A stretch of 64,000 nt of DNA from JANQPX01 sp050633905. Its GTDB lineage: Bacteria; Pseudomonadota; Alphaproteobacteria; Geminicoccales; Geminicoccaceae. The stretch spans positions 1 to 64,000 of the forward strand of contig JBOEHJ010000064.1 of the NCBI GenBank assembly GCA_050633905.1, read 5' to 3'. Positions 1 through 8,871 of the stretch are shown in pieces (position 1 is the first letter of the stretch; each line of letters opens with the position of its first letter). The notes beneath the pieces were generated by a model. It made no database searches and had not been told where the DNA came from. It was given only the letters and a program-made list of their open reading frames with translations. The position numbers were made by a program, and so were the translations under genes.

Positions 1-291
1 GTACTCCCGGGGTATCCCGGCAGAGGTCCTCGTGAGATGGCCATTTGGATGGCGTCAGCAGCAGGCGCTCAAGAGGCTAGGCTGCGTGGTACGGTGAACG
101 TAAGTGACGTGTTGATAAACCCCTTGACCAACAATGAGCCAACGCTGCTGATTAAGGCTCTAACCAAAAGGTGTGCCATCGGATCATCAACCTGGCATTC
201 AGATGACGCTGACATCAAGCGTATATTTCTGCTCATCGATCGTTTTGATGTGCCTTGTTCTCTTTCGAATGCGTGGGGCTCCTTAGATTAA

Positions 292-348
292 GCCCCCCAC
301 CCAACCGCCCGATATGGTGGGTCACTGCGGCTGGTTGGGCGGGGGAGC
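292..348. repeat. Intergenic palindrome, copy A
   Basis: Imperfect inverted repeat: left arm GCCCCCCACCCAACCGC at 292-308, right arm GCGGCTGGTTGGGCGGGG from 327. The loop carries CCCGATATGGTG, which recurs in copies C, G and H. It lies downstream of the 400-1767 gene on the minus strand. The rest of 1-399 holds no gene I can support. Confidence 0.6.
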
Positions 349-399
349 TAGCCGAAACGGAGGCAACCTAGACAAGGAAGCGGGCTCGTGCCGCTGTAA

Positions 400-1767
400 T
401 TAGGGGATCTTGTTAAATTCCAAATAATTCAAAACCGTCTCGCAGAGTTCGATGAACTCGCCCAGCAGGATTTCGTTACTCGCCGGCTCGGCCCGATACT
501 GTTCGGCATAGGCAAGAACATCGGCAATTCGCTGCTCCGATTTTCTTGTTTTTCTCTTGGCCTCGGCCCGTGAAGCCTCATCACGCCAACGTTCGAAGTC
601 ACCTGCCCGCGGGTTTTTCCTGAGCTTTTGGTAGAGCGTGATGGCTTCCTTCACCTTAAATCCGGCGACATAGGCGTATTTGCCACGTTCGTCCTCCGGC
701 AAGTCATCGAGACTATCCACGATGTCACCTGAGCGCGTCGGATAGATCGGACGATTGGTGCCGAGCTCGTAGAATCTTGCCCATGACTTCTCATCCAGGG
801 CTGAAGCTCGAAGCCATTCGATCGCAGCCGGGATCGGCTCCAGATACTGCGCATCGCCGGTATGTTTCGCAATGTCGAGCAGGGTTAGAATATTGCGGCT
901 GGTGGATGAGCTACTGACAGAGGCTGGCTCGAAAGGCCGAGCCGGTGCTGGTTTCAGGTCCCAGTCATATTGCTGCGCCCAGCCCGCTTGCGGTGCTGGC
1001 AACTGGCTGGCTGCGATGAACGCAGCACCGCGCAAAGCACTTTCAAGAAAGCGGGGATCGTCCCGGTGCTCATGCGCCTTGAGCATGACCGAGATCGCAT
1101 TGTTGATCGCGCCGTCATTGAATGTGTGGAAGTCGTGATAACCGCCGATCAGCGGGTAATATTGAGGCCATCCGCCCGCTTCGAGCTGGCCCTCCAGCAT
1201 GAAGTCAAGGCCGAGATCCAGCGCGTTGTCCAGCCACGGCGCATCGATCCTGTCATCAAGCGTCAACAGGAAGTCGAGCGCGCCTTGGGTGGCGTTATCA
1301 TCGAACGTATCGTCTCTTTTCTGACGCGATAGGTGCCCCATGCCCTCATCCGTTGTCGGCGGCAGGGTTGGTTCTTCGATTTCGATCGGCCAGCCACCCG
1401 TCTCGCTCTGATACCAGGCAAGGGCGCGGCCAACTTCCTTTGCCCCGTCTAAAAACTCCTGATGATCGAAGATGTCATAGGCCCGGAGTAGGCATTGGCC
1501 GACATCGGGCGTGCCGGGATATTGGATTCCGATCGTGGTAATATCGCCGGGCGTTGAGAGCGGCAAATAGAGAGGGGTATAGCCGCCATTCAGCGACCTT
1601 GCGCGCAGATCCTGCGCGATCCAAGTCAAGGAGCCACGTGCTTGTTGCGCCAAGTCCTGACGGGCTTCTTCCCCCGCCCCCTTGGCGGCACCGATGGATG
1701 TTATGAGCAGGGCCGAAGCACCAGCGAACAGCATCCCAACCGAGCCGCATGTTACAGGACGAGCCAT
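400..1767 (-). CDS. Secreted pectate lyase, PL10-like
   Basis: Probable exported polysaccharide lyase that cleaves polygalacturonate-type chains by beta-elimination. The mature part has the (alpha/alpha) toroid look of PL10: GGWPQYYP followed by TFNDGAINNAISVML near the middle, then GWAQQYD, PAPARPFEPAS and ARFYELGTNRPIY, all in the order expected for PL10 pectic acid lyases. The start is set at 1767, where AAAGGTG sits 6-7 nt upstream; an upstream ATG at 1818 would add 17 residues with poor ribosome-site spacing. The protein is then 455 aa and begins with a signal peptide (hydrophobic LFAGASALLITSIGAA). It diverges from the GT4 gene at 2162. Within a glycan cluster, a lyase may trim or release the locus's own uronic-acid polymer, or attack plant or algal pectin. 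Family assignment is good; the substrate is inferred. Confidence 0.85.
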   Translation of the reverse strand: MARPVTCGSVGMLFAGASALLITSIGAAKGAGEEARQDLAQQARGSLTWIAQDLRARSLNGGYTPLYLPLSTPGDITTIGIQYPGTPDVGQCLLRAYDIFDHQEFLDGAKEVGRALAWYQSETGGWPIEIEEPTLPPTTDEGMGHLSRQKRDDTFDDNATQGALDFLLTLDDRIDAPWLDNALDLGLDFMLEGQLEAGGWPQYYPLIGGYHDFHTFNDGAINNAISVMLKAHEHRDDPRFLESALRGAAFIAASQLPAPQAGWAQQYDWDLKPAPARPFEPASVSSSSTSRNILTLLDIAKHTGDAQYLEPIPAAIEWLRASALDEKSWARFYELGTNRPIYPTRSGDIVDSLDDLPEDERGKYAYVAGFKVKEAITLYQKLRKNPRAGDFERWRDEASRAEAKRKTRKSEQRIADVLAYAEQYRAEPASNEILLGEFIELCETVLNYLEFNKIP

Positions 1768-2161
1768 AAGACACCTTTTTTCTAAAATGCCACCGAAGCG
1801 TTCTATACACGATTTCATGCTGTGACGTGATCCCCGGTGCGGATGGCTTGATTAGGCGGTTCCACAACAAGCGAAACAGCGGTGCGTTCCAGTTAAAACC
1901 CAGCATTCACAGGGATCTCAGGTTCGATTGGTTTTTTCGTTTGTTCGCCGTTCAGCCCAACCACCCGCGGCCACCTCGAACTACCATGATCCTAAAGCAT
2001 CTAGGATTTTTTTCCATATCATCCCGGTATTTTGCAGGCCACTTTATGCCAAATCCCCGAGAACCGGTTGTCAAACACCCCTTGAAGGATCAAATTGACC
2101 GTTGCTTTGGGGATTATTGAAGTGCCCATGGCATTCACCCCATTGATCAGTCTTACCCGAT

Positions 2162-3328
2162 ATGAACATCGTTCTTTTTATTGATTCTCTTCGCATGGGC
2201 GGCGCGCAGTGGCAGTTCGTCCAATTGGCTAAAGGTTTGGCGAAGAGAGGTCATCAGGTCACCTTCGTCACGCTTCATGGCGGCGGTCCTTATTGGGATT
2301 GGCTCGAGGAGCGCGGCAACGTTCAGCTCTGTTGCCTCAATCCCCAACGGGGTCGCACGATCCTCCATCGTATCCAGCAGATGCTGACCGCACCACGCCA
2401 CCTGGCAGTTCTTCTTCGCCGCCTTGATGCCGAGGTGGTCTATAGTGCCTTGCATACTTCCGATTTCATCGCCTGGCTGGCGACACGGCGCCACACTGGT
2501 CTGCCGGTCGCTTGGAGCCTGCGCACGTCGAAACAGACCGTGCCATGGAAACAACGGGTATCGGTGGAGCTCTGCCGGATGGTCTCCAGCCGCCTGCCCT
2601 TGATCCTCGCTAATTCTAAGGCGGGGCTAGACGCTTACCAGGCGCGTGGTTTTCGCCCCGAACAAACCGACGTCGTGCCGAATGGGATCGATGTGGAGCT
2701 GTTCCATCCCGACACCGCGGCCGGTTTAGCGTTGCGCGGGGAATGGGGGCTAGCCCCGGACCATCTCCTAATCGGGCTTGTCGGGCGCCTGATGCCCGTC
2801 AAGGACCATCCCTTGTTTCTGGATGCCGCCGCCAAGCTCGCCGAGATGGAGCCGCGCGCTCGTTTCGTTTGTGTCGGCGATGGCCCGAATGCTTATCGCC
2901 AGGCCCTTGGTGAGCAGGCAGATCGCCTCGGGTTGAAGGACAAAGTGATCTGGGCGGGGGCAAGGCGTGACATGCCCGCGGTCTACAACGCGCTGGACAT
3001 TCTCTGCCTCACCTCAAAATCCGAGGGTTTCCCCAATGTGGTTGCCGAAGCGATGGCGACAGGCGTGCCGCCTGTGGCGACGACTGTCGGCGATGTCGCG
3101 ATGATGATGGGCGAGGTTGGCCAATTGGTAAGCCCGTCGACGCCCGATGCCTTGGTGACAGCACTCCTGACGCTGACGTCCTTGTCAGAAGAGGCGCGGC
3201 ATGATCTCGGCCGACGAGCGCGGGCAAGGATCGTCGAGCGGTTCAGCATGGACATCATGATCGAGCGCACCGAGCGTCATCTGGTGGCGCTTTGTTCGAA
3301 AAATCACCGGAAACGGCTTGCGGCTTGA
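2162..3328 (+). CDS. GT4-family glycosyltransferase
   Basis: Cytoplasmic retaining glycosyltransferase, GT-B fold, probably adding one sugar to a lipid-linked repeat unit. The N-terminus IVLFIDSLRMGGAQWQFVQLA is the classic acceptor-domain start. The C-terminal half has VGRLMPVKDHPLFLDAAAKL and the donor-site signature SKSEGFPNVVAEAMATGVPPV around residue 285. Length (388 aa) is normal. It is followed after 16 nt by the polymerase/ligase gene, so the two are probably co-transcribed. Donor and acceptor sugars cannot be read from the sequence. Divergent from the PL10 gene across a 394-nt gap. Confidence 0.9.
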   Translation: MNIVLFIDSLRMGGAQWQFVQLAKGLAKRGHQVTFVTLHGGGPYWDWLEERGNVQLCCLNPQRGRTILHRIQQMLTAPRHLAVLLRRLDAEVVYSALHTSDFIAWLATRRHTGLPVAWSLRTSKQTVPWKQRVSVELCRMVSSRLPLILANSKAGLDAYQARGFRPEQTDVVPNGIDVELFHPDTAAGLALRGEWGLAPDHLLIGLVGRLMPVKDHPLFLDAAAKLAEMEPRARFVCVGDGPNAYRQALGEQADRLGLKDKVIWAGARRDMPAVYNALDILCLTSKSEGFPNVVAEAMATGVPPVATTVGDVAMMMGEVGQLVSPSTPDALVTALLTLTSLSEEARHDLGRRARARIVERFSMDIMIERTERHLVALCSKNHRKRLAA

Positions 3329-3344
3329 TGGGAGGTGAGATCGG

Positions 3345-4586
3345 ATGAATGCTGAAGAGACGAGTGATTTCAGATCCTATTTCGACTGGGGTTTGATGCT
3401 CTGGGCGGTGCCGTTTGTCTGCATTTACGCAACGGATGCCATCTATCATCTAATCGGCGTATCGCCCATCTTCTCAAAGCCGATCGAGCTCTGCCTGATC
3501 GCATTGCTGCCCTTCGTGCTACGGGTTCATCTGCCCGATTTCTTTCGAAATGGCATGACCTCGACCATGCATTTCCTGCGTGATCATATTCATGTGATCG
3601 TACCTTATTTCGCTCTGGTGCTGATCGGCCTTGCCGGCGCTATCCTGCCGGGCGTCGCCATGGCTGGCGAGAGTGCGACCAAGTCGATCTTTATCCTGGT
3701 TTACCGCTTTTTGGTCCTGATCGGCGCCATGAGCATGGCTTTGCTATTGCGCCAGGACGGGGCTCGTTGGGTCCTTCTATCCGCGCTCGCCGTCTTGATC
3801 TACTCTATTTTCTGGGATCTCAACGATCCGACCTTCGAGAGCCAAGTTGCCGATCGCGCCTCGGGCTTTCTCAAAAATCCGAATGCCAGCGCGCTGGTCG
3901 TCACCATGCTGACCGCGATGGTGGTACGCTATGATCGGGTCCATATGCTGGACGTCATCGTTTTGTTCATCTCCGGCATCGCGCTGTTCCTGACCTTGTC
4001 GCGCGGCGGCTTTTTCACCTTCGGTATTTTTTTGGTAATCTACCTATATTTCACTGGCCAGGAAAACCGTCTTCGGCAAATGCTGATCTTGCCCCTCGTC
4101 GCGGCGATCACGATCCCGGCGGTGATATTCTCGGTCAACCATCTCATCCAGTCCTCCGAGATGTTCGAAGGCGAAAATGCGCAGCGCCGCCTGGACACCT
4201 TCAGCTTCAACACGCAATCCGAAGGCGTCTACGAAACCGACAATATCCGCTTGAATCTGATCCCCCAATATATCGCTTTGATCGATGATGCGCCGATCAT
4301 CGGCCATGGCACAGGCTTTAGCCGATCACTGCCGTTCAGGCCTCATAACATGTATCTGGAATTCTGGGTCAATAACGGGATTTTCAGCCTGATTTGCTAT
4401 ATCTGGTTCCTCCTAGGCCTCCTATTCATCAGTTACAAACGGCGCTATCCGCCAGGGGTCGCCTTGGTCGTGATCACGATCGTCGGCGGCTTCTTCTCCC
4501 ATAGTATTGCGCAATATCCGGCGTTTCTCTTCTCGGCTGGCTTCGCCATGAGTGCTTCATGGTTGCTGATCAAAGAACGTTCGTGA
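3345..4586 (+). CDS. O-antigen ligase/polymerase family membrane protein (Wzy/WaaL-like)
   Basis: Polytopic inner-membrane protein of 413 aa, about ten or more hydrophobic segments, with a larger periplasmic loop after roughly residue 245 followed by the Wzy_C-type motif HNMYLEFWVNNGIFSL. Such proteins polymerise lipid-linked repeat units or ligate a chain to its acceptor; sequence alone does not separate the two. Start supported by GGAGGTGAG 9 nt upstream of ATG. Directly behind the GT4 gene at 2162. A second protein of this class is at 41563, so the locus may make two polymers, or one may be the polymerase and the other the ligase. Confidence 0.85.
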   Translation: MNAEETSDFRSYFDWGLMLWAVPFVCIYATDAIYHLIGVSPIFSKPIELCLIALLPFVLRVHLPDFFRNGMTSTMHFLRDHIHVIVPYFALVLIGLAGAILPGVAMAGESATKSIFILVYRFLVLIGAMSMALLLRQDGARWVLLSALAVLIYSIFWDLNDPTFESQVADRASGFLKNPNASALVVTMLTAMVVRYDRVHMLDVIVLFISGIALFLTLSRGGFFTFGIFLVIYLYFTGQENRLRQMLILPLVAAITIPAVIFSVNHLIQSSEMFEGENAQRRLDTFSFNTQSEGVYETDNIRLNLIPQYIALIDDAPIIGHGTGFSRSLPFRPHNMYLEFWVNNGIFSLICYIWFLLGLLFISYKRRYPPGVALVVITIVGGFFSHSIAQYPAFLFSAGFAMSASWLLIKERS

Positions 4587-4680
4587 TGTGACCACGTCAT
4601 CTGGCTCCCACCACTTTCAAAGAGAAGGCCTGGCATTCCAAAAGTATGCGGGCTCTTGTGGACACGGGACCTTTCGGCCC

Positions 4681-4724
4681 GAACGGGATGCTTCTAAACC
4701 GCTGGAACGGGACGTTCCTAAACC
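4681..4724. repeat. Short tandem repeat across a stop codon
   Basis: GAACGGGATGCTTCTAAACC (4681-4700) and GAACGGGACGTTCCTAAACC (4705-4724) match at 17 of 20 positions with a 24-nt period. The second copy covers the stop codon (4718-4720) of the minus-strand GT4 gene. It lies between two converging genes. Confidence 0.5.
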
Positions 4725-5887
4725 AACGACTCCACCAGTTCGGTCCAGCGCGCCATGACCTTGTCCATGGCGAAATCTTCGGCGCGTTCTCGGGCAGCTC
4801 CAGCGAGGCGGGCGGCTTGGGTCTCGTCGGTCATGAGCTGATCCAGGGCGTCCGCCATGGCCGTTTCGTCCTCGTTGGGGACGAGGAGACCCGTCTGGCC
4901 TGGCGCGATCATCGCGCGGGGGCCGCCGATGGGGCAATCGGTGGCGATCACCGGAAGGCCCGATGCCATCGCCTCCAGGAGCGCATTAGGAAAGCCTTCA
5001 TGACGAGACGCCAGGACGAAAATCGACGCCTCGGAAGCCCAGGCACCGGGTTGATCGGTGAGACCTGGAAGCTCCAACCTGTCCACGATGCCGAACTCGG
5101 TGGCAAGTGCCAGCAGCCGTTCGCGCTCATCACCATGACCCCAGATCCTCAAACACCAATCAGGATGGTTCTGAGCGATACGGCCAAATGCCCGCACGAG
5201 AACGTCAAAACCCTTGACCGGCACGAGATGACCGACACCAATCACGGTTTTACTGGTTCGAGACGCTGGCATTTCCGGTATGAGAACGGGGTTGGGGATG
5301 ACCAGGCAGCGCCTGCGGATCGATCCATGAAAACAATTCTTCGCGTAGTCAGTCTGGGCGACCGAGGCCTTGGCGAAGGGATAGATTGCCGCGCGCAGCC
5401 AGCGCCAGGCCCGGGAGATCGAGCGCCGATTGGGATCGCCGCGCTCGGAAACGATCACCGGCAGATTGAGGCCGATTGTTGCGAGAAGCGCTCGGACATT
5501 GGTGACGGAAAGAAAGGAGATCACAACATCTGGAGCACTGTCGACGATCGCCCGTCGAAGGGTGGTCAAGCGCCGACAGTTCTCGCTGATCGCCTGGAAA
5601 GGCGAGGCTGTGTGGCCCTTGACCCCAAGGGCCAGCAGATCGACGGCTTCATCGATGGGAAAAAACGGTGGGTCGTTCTCTTCATCCATGGAGATCAGGG
5701 TGATCTGCCAGCCTTGCCTTGCCCAATGATTGGCCATGGCGGTGATGATTTTTTGCGCCCCTCCCCAGCCCAGCGAAGCGATCACCAGGGTGATCCGCCG
5801 CGGTTTGTCGTCGAGGACAGGTCTGTCTGCAACTTCGGCGATGTCTTTTGAGATAGCTTGGACTGGCGGCACGCTATTTTTCCGCAT
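4718..5887 (-). CDS. GT4-family glycosyltransferase
   Basis: GT-B glycosyltransferase, 389 aa. N-terminal ITLVIASLGWGGAQKIITAMANHW, central ERGDPNRRSISR, then VGHLVPVKGFDVLVRAFG and the donor-site stretch SRHEGFPNALLEAMASGLPVIATD; this pattern resembles GalNAc/GlcNAc-type transferases of the PglA/PglJ/PglH kind, though the sugar is not provable. It is the last gene of the five-gene operon that begins with asnB at 10797; its start codon overlaps the end of the FemAB-like gene by 14 nt, implying coupled translation. It converges on the polymerase/ligase gene at 3345-4586. Confidence 0.9.
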   Translation of the reverse strand: MRKNSVPPVQAISKDIAEVADRPVLDDKPRRITLVIASLGWGGAQKIITAMANHWARQGWQITLISMDEENDPPFFPIDEAVDLLALGVKGHTASPFQAISENCRRLTTLRRAIVDSAPDVVISFLSVTNVRALLATIGLNLPVIVSERGDPNRRSISRAWRWLRAAIYPFAKASVAQTDYAKNCFHGSIRRRCLVIPNPVLIPEMPASRTSKTVIGVGHLVPVKGFDVLVRAFGRIAQNHPDWCLRIWGHGDERERLLALATEFGIVDRLELPGLTDQPGAWASEASIFVLASRHEGFPNALLEAMASGLPVIATDCPIGGPRAMIAPGQTGLLVPNEDETAMADALDQLMTDETQAARLAGAARERAEDFAMDKVMARWTELVESLV

Positions 5888-7016
5888 TCAAGCCAGGCTT
5901 CGATGCCAGCTTTTGCCAGACACCACGCGCTTCCAGGCCAAGGCGTGCGGTTTCGAAGACCAGACGGCCCCTGACACCCGGCACTCCGAACATGAAGGTC
6001 GCCATCCCTCGGCTATCCGGCATAAGCTTGGTGAGAAAACCGTTGGCGCCTCTAGCACAGCTATCGATCCAGCTAAGCTCGGGATGGCTTTGGCGCAAAA
6101 GCTTGATCGCCTCGGCAGCAAGCATGTTGCCTACACCGAAGGACCGCCATGCCTCGCCTTCGTCGAAGGCGGTCTTGAAACTGAAGGCACCGAGGGTTGG
6201 CCCTTCCACCAGAAGCGACAGCTCGATCGCAAGCAGCTGGCCATCAAGAAGGCAGCTGTAAACCTTGATCAGGTTTTTTTGTTGGAGTGCTGAGGTCATG
6301 GCCTCGAAGAATTTTACCTGGTCCGGCTTGGAGGCGAGTGCCGATCCGTTCGCCCCCTTCCAGCCCGCCTTCTCAAGGGTCAAAAAGGCAGCAGCAAGCG
6401 GTTGAATATCGTCGCCGGGCATAGATTGCTCGACGGTCACAAGGCCCATTTCATCTAGCCGGCGACGACGGCGGCTAAGGTCACGCTCGGTTTTCTTGCC
6501 AAGAGCAGAACGGGGATAACCTTCCCCGACATCGCTCATGGTCAACAGTGGGCGTGTGTAATGACTGCGCGCCAAATGGAACGCCCCTGCCCGCGCCAGC
6601 CCATCACTCAAGGCCGCGGCCACGGGTCCGGCCACCTCGATGCCCGGGCAGACGACCAGCCTCGCCCCGCTCTTCTCGCGGCACCAGCGAAGCCAAGCAT
6701 CGATCGCATCATCGGCCTCATCCCGGTGCAGGAGGGGCGCGTGATGATAGCTATGGGCATGCTTGATCATGCCCATGACTAGACCGCCCGCGGCGACACG
6801 CAGGCTGATGGGGATGAACCCGATCAGTACAGCGCCCTTATAGACTAAAAGCACCTTCCAGCCTTTGCCGCTACCGAGATGCTCGAAGGCGGGCATGAAA
6901 AAGCCGGGCTCGTAGAAGACGTTGCGCTCGAGAGCCTTGGCCGCAAGAGCGATCCAGGCCTCTTGATGCGGCCCAAGATCAGCGGGGCTCTCCATGACAA
7001 TGATCTCGATGGTCAT
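5874..7016 (-). CDS. FemAB/GNAT-like acyltransferase
   Basis: 380-aa cytoplasmic protein of the BioF2-like/FemAB acetyltransferase group (Acetyltransf_6 type), which usually forms amide bonds from aminoacyl-tRNA or acyl-CoA donors. Visible family features: FMPAFEHL and KVLLVYKGAVLIGFIPISL at the N-terminus, the basic segment KKTERDLSRRRRRLDE, and ALQQKNLIKVYSCLLDGQLLAIELSLL with SFKTAFDEGEAWRSFGVG in the second half, followed by IDSCARGANGFLTKLMPD. Third-to-fourth position of the asnB operon, between the deacetylase and the GT4 gene. It fits N-acylation of an amino sugar freed by the deacetylase, but this is inference from context. Confidence 0.75.
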   Translation of the reverse strand: MTIEIIVMESPADLGPHQEAWIALAAKALERNVFYEPGFFMPAFEHLGSGKGWKVLLVYKGAVLIGFIPISLRVAAGGLVMGMIKHAHSYHHAPLLHRDEADDAIDAWLRWCREKSGARLVVCPGIEVAGPVAAALSDGLARAGAFHLARSHYTRPLLTMSDVGEGYPRSALGKKTERDLSRRRRRLDEMGLVTVEQSMPGDDIQPLAAAFLTLEKAGWKGANGSALASKPDQVKFFEAMTSALQQKNLIKVYSCLLDGQLLAIELSLLVEGPTLGAFSFKTAFDEGEAWRSFGVGNMLAAEAIKLLRQSHPELSWIDSCARGANGFLTKLMPDSRGMATFMFGVPGVRGRLVFETARLGLEARGVWQKLASKPGLNAEK

Positions 7017-7037
7017 CGCTCTAGTTTACCGACATCA

Positions 7038-8036
7038 TCAAGACGCCCTCGCATAGGCAAGGTCGCCTTGGATGGCTTGATCATGAAACTCGGTAAGCGT
7101 GGCGCCGGCGAAGTGATTTCCGGCGGCCTCAAACAGAGCGATCATATCTTCATAGAGCGCTTCGATCGAGGTCTCGTTCTGAAAGGTTGGACTGCCACCC
7201 GGCATGAATTCCGAGGAATGCAACATGAATTCCGCATGGCCGGTGCCATCCACGATGATGCGATCAAGAAGGCCGATCATCTCAGAACGGTTGCGGCCAT
7301 TGGGCCGGAGCCAGGAGACCAATGGGCAGATTTTTTGCACAGCGCGGCGCATCAGGGACATGTCGCCGGTATGATCGTCCACCAGGCGGCCGAAGGTTCC
7401 GCCGGCACGCTTCACGGTCATCGGAACTTCCAGCAGGCCTGAGCCACCTGGCCGTTTCGGATCTGCGGGATCGGTAAAGTAGGGCTTTTCCGAGCAATAT
7501 CGGTAGTTGGATCCACCGCTTCCCGCGGGATCACCCTTGCGGCTGGCCCAGGAAACATGGGGCGTGATCGAGCAATCGACCTTGTAGCCATGTTCAAGCA
7601 AAAGGCGTGCATAGCGCTCATCAAAAGCCCAGCGCCCAGCACGATGGCTGGTCATCTTGGTCTGAAAAATATCCTCCAATAGCTTGGTCATGACGCTGAT
7701 TTTCTCAGCCATGACCTCGTCCGGATACTCGATCAGATAGGGGTGATAGCGATTGTCGTCTTCGGTCAGCGGTGTGAGCGGCGGGCTGTTCCAGGCATGA
7801 AGATGCATGCCGATCTCACCTGTCCCACGGGCAATCACATCGCGGGCGAATTCGATGAATGCCTCCGACATCGCCATCTCGTAATTCACAAGATAGGTGG
7901 GTTTTTGGCCATGGGCCTCGCATAGTTCTTGAAAGCGCGGCAGATAGCTGGCGTTCCTGGTTTCAATCTCTTTCGGCCTGGACCAGAGATTGTCGCCCTC
8001 GGTGTCGATCGTGATCAAGAAGGGCAGCTTGGTCAT
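7038..8036 (-). CDS. Polysaccharide deacetylase-like protein (WalW type)
   Basis: 332-aa protein of the NodB/polysaccharide-deacetylase superfamily. FLITIDTEGDNLW supplies the metal-binding Asp motif at the N-terminus, EIGMHLHAW the His motif, and TSHRAGRWAFDERYARLL the Arg/Trp motif, all in NodB order. No signal peptide is visible, so it probably acts on a cytoplasmic nucleotide- or lipid-linked sugar. Its start overlaps the end of the upstream FemAB-like gene by 4 nt (8033-8036), a translational-coupling arrangement. The context of amide-forming enzymes suggests removal of an N-acetyl group followed by re-acylation. Confidence 0.8.
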   Translation of the reverse strand: MTKLPFLITIDTEGDNLWSRPKEIETRNASYLPRFQELCEAHGQKPTYLVNYEMAMSEAFIEFARDVIARGTGEIGMHLHAWNSPPLTPLTEDDNRYHPYLIEYPDEVMAEKISVMTKLLEDIFQTKMTSHRAGRWAFDERYARLLLEHGYKVDCSITPHVSWASRKGDPAGSGGSNYRYCSEKPYFTDPADPKRPGGSGLLEVPMTVKRAGGTFGRLVDDHTGDMSLMRRAVQKICPLVSWLRPNGRNRSEMIGLLDRIIVDGTGHAEFMLHSSEFMPGGSPTFQNETSIEALYEDMIALFEAAGNHFAGATLTEFHDQAIQGDLAYARAS

Positions 8037-8842
8037 GTGTTCGCGTCCGCACCGGAGTCCCGGGCCGAACCGGCGTCCCGGGCCGCATCGGTGTCCTGGT
8101 CACGCCGGCCTTTGAACAGGCCCTTGATCGAGAGCAAGGCCATCAGCGGGTAGGAGACATAGTTCGACTCAGCAAAGATCTCGCCACCGAAGCCATCCTT
8201 GAACTTGTTGATCGCCATCTTCTTCTGATCACGCGCATCGGCCGAATAACCACCGAAGTCGTAGCGGCGAAAACCCTCTTCCTTGAAGCGTAGCAAACAT
8301 TCCCAATGCAGCAGGCGGTTCGCCATACCAATCGCGTTGCGTGCCTTGGAATCCCCGCCCATCACATGGCGGGACGCCGAATGCCATAACCGGATGCGCT
8401 TTTGCGCCGGGTCGGCCAGATAGCTATGCATCACCAAGGTTTCACCTTCCAGATCGGCTTGGACGATGCGGCAGGCAGGGGAAGCACTCTCCAGGAGGCC
8501 TTTGGCGATCGGCGCGCGCGATTGCGCCTCGGCAACCTCATTGTAGAAAATCCGAAAGCCCTCGATATCACCCTCGAAATGGCAGGTGACACCGTCGCGC
8601 TCGGCACGCCTGGCCTTGTAGAGCGTGTTTTTGCTGGTCTGTTCCTTCAATGCTTCCGGCGTTGCCGTAAGATCGATGATCTTGGTTTGAAAATCCCGGC
8701 GCACGAAGCCGAGTTTTGCTTCCCGGCCGGGATATTGGGTGTAGCGCATCAGCCTGAAGCTATCTGCCATCTCCAGGCGATCACTGAACCATTTGGTGTG
8801 ATTACCGAAAGGCCCGGCATAGGTCATCGTCGTGATCATCAA
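8033..8842 (-). CDS. FemAB/GNAT-fold transferase-like protein
   Basis: 269-aa protein with the single GNAT-like half seen in lipid II:glycine glycyltransferase relatives. LRYTQYPGREAKLGFVRRDF leads into a core with KNTLYKARRAERDGV (basic helix typical of FemAB proteins), ETLVMHSYLADPAQKRIRLWHSAS and LHWECLLRFKEEGFRRYDFGGYS; the last segment is the recognisable closing beta-strand/helix. The C-terminal tail is a low-complexity Arg/Asp/Ala stretch encoded by imperfect repeats of GTCCCGGGCCG. Follows asnB by 29 nt and overlaps the deacetylase by 4 nt. Substrate unknown. Confidence 0.65.
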   Translation of the reverse strand: MMITTMTYAGPFGNHTKWFSDRLEMADSFRLMRYTQYPGREAKLGFVRRDFQTKIIDLTATPEALKEQTSKNTLYKARRAERDGVTCHFEGDIEGFRIFYNEVAEAQSRAPIAKGLLESASPACRIVQADLEGETLVMHSYLADPAQKRIRLWHSASRHVMGGDSKARNAIGMANRLLHWECLLRFKEEGFRRYDFGGYSADARDQKKMAINKFKDGFGGEIFAESNYVSYPLMALLSIKGLFKGRRDQDTDAARDAGSARDSGADANT

Positions 8843-8871
8843 ATGTCTCGCTTATTTTCCGCGCGGCACCA

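Noticed and set aside
37..291. 84-codon plus-strand open frame at the window start
   Set aside because: No recognisable family, no clear ribosome site and composition unlike the neighbouring genes; it runs into the edge of palindrome copy A.
4646..5851. 401-codon plus-strand frame opposite the GT4 gene
   Set aside because: Antisense shadow of a well-supported glycosyltransferase; low-complexity residues typical of reversed GC-rich coding sequence.
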